Of a stretch of 64,000 nucleotides of DNA, positions 63,558-64,000 are shown one piece after another. The translations under genes were made by a program, and so were the position numbers. Below the pieces are notes generated by a model. That model ran no database searches. It was not told the DNA's origin and saw only the letters and a list, made by a program, of their open reading frames with translations. Position 1 is the first letter of the stretch, and each line of letters opens with the position of its first letter. This stretch comes from Pollutimonas sp035515055 (lineage in GTDB: Bacteria > Pseudomonadota > Gammaproteobacteria > Burkholderiales > Burkholderiaceae_B): contig DATJBV010000009.1 in the NCBI GenBank assembly GCA_035515055.1, forward strand, positions 62,001-126,000, in the 5' to 3' direction.

Positions 63558-64000
63558 ATGGCTTTACTTCCCATACTTCAATATCCGGATCCGCGCTTGC
63601 ACAAAGTTGCCAAGCCGGTCGCCCAGGTCGATGGCCGTATCCGCCAATTGGTGGCCGACATGGCGGAGACCATGTATGCGGCGCCGGGCGTGGGTTTGGC
63701 CGCGACCCAAGTCGATGTCCATGAGCGTGTAGTCGTCATAGACGTGTCCGAAGACGGCAACGACTTGCGCGTACTCATCAATCCGGAAATCATCTGGAAA
63801 AGCGAAGAAACGCAAGTCTACGAAGAAGGCTGCTTGTCGGTGCCTGGCGTCTATGACGAAGTGCGGCGCGCGGCCAGCATACGCGTCCGCACCCTGAACG
63901 AGCTGGGCGGCACCGTCGAATTCGACGCCGATGGGCTGCTTGCCGTCTGCGTGCAGCACGAACTTGACCACCTCATGGGCAAAGTCTTCGTGGAATACCT
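63558..64000 (+). CDS. def: Peptide deformylase (3' end beyond window)
   Basis: 147 codons are visible of an expected 165-180. The three family motifs are intact: GVGLAATQ, EGCLSVP (metal cysteine) and QHELDHLMG (two metal histidines and catalytic glutamate). It removes the formyl group from new protein N-termini. The start MALLPILQYPDPRLHKVA matches the usual N-terminus. A TATGAT -10-like hexamer is at 63521-63526, but no convincing -35 box is visible. Confidence 0.95.
   Translation, partial: MALLPILQYPDPRLHKVAKPVAQVDGRIRQLVADMAETMYAAPGVGLAATQVDVHERVVVIDVSEDGNDLRVLINPEIIWKSEETQVYEEGCLSVPGVYDEVRRAASIRVRTLNELGGTVEFDADGLLAVCVQHELDHLMGKVFVEY

Overview
The window reads as chromosomal DNA of a GC-rich betaproteobacterium, most likely Burkholderiales/Alcaligenaceae (Bordetella, Achromobacter or Pusillimonas relatives). 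This is inferred from gene content: a TAXI-type TRAP transporter, a liv-type ABC cluster flanked by two AMP-forming acyl-CoA ligase-like genes, and a fused TreS-maltokinase beside a long GlgE. I saw no rRNA, tRNA, CRISPR array, insertion sequence or prophage.

Left part (1-14.3 kb): the tail of a probable panB, a LysR regulator convergent with a 3-hydroxyisobutyrate dehydrogenase-type enzyme, rmuC, a manganese catalase, a membrane PAS-GGDEF-EAL protein, a TAXI TRAP system (binding protein plus fused permease), the threonine catabolic pair kbl-tdh, a pseudouridine synthase and an asparaginase.

Middle part (14.3-49 kb) is the most interesting region and looks like one sigma-54 island. It starts with an rpoN gene outside the usual rpoN neighbourhood. 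Next comes a tightly coupled operon: a hydrophilic disordered protein, a GT4 glycosyltransferase, an SDR, a GmhB-type phosphatase, two GT9 heptosyltransferase-like proteins, a NodU/CmcH-type carbamoyltransferase, a GT2, a further glycosyltransferase and a UDP-glucuronate decarboxylase-like epimerase. This suggests a carbamoylated, possibly heptose-containing surface glycan. Two sigma-54 activators follow, one with a receiver domain and one without, then another GT2 and a convergent proline-rich small protein. Last is an eight-gene alpha-glucan/trehalose operon: glgA, glgE, treS-mak, glgB, glgX, treZ, malQ, treY. By reading the gaps I found five good -24/-12 (GG-N10-GC) elements placed upstream of rpoN, the glycan operon, the GT2, the proline-rich gene and glgA. 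The inference is a self-reinforcing sigma-54 circuit that switches on a surface glycan together with trehalose and glycogen metabolism, plausibly for desiccation, osmotic or stationary-phase survival.

Right part (49-64 kb): a glutamate dehydrogenase family gene, a Crp/Fnr regulator divergent from a liv-type ABC operon (acyl-CoA ligase, LivG, LivH, LivM, binding protein, LivF, PaaK-like protein), an orphan polar amino-acid binding protein, a small membrane protein, HMG-CoA lyase, dprA, and the start of a peptide deformylase gene cut by the window end.
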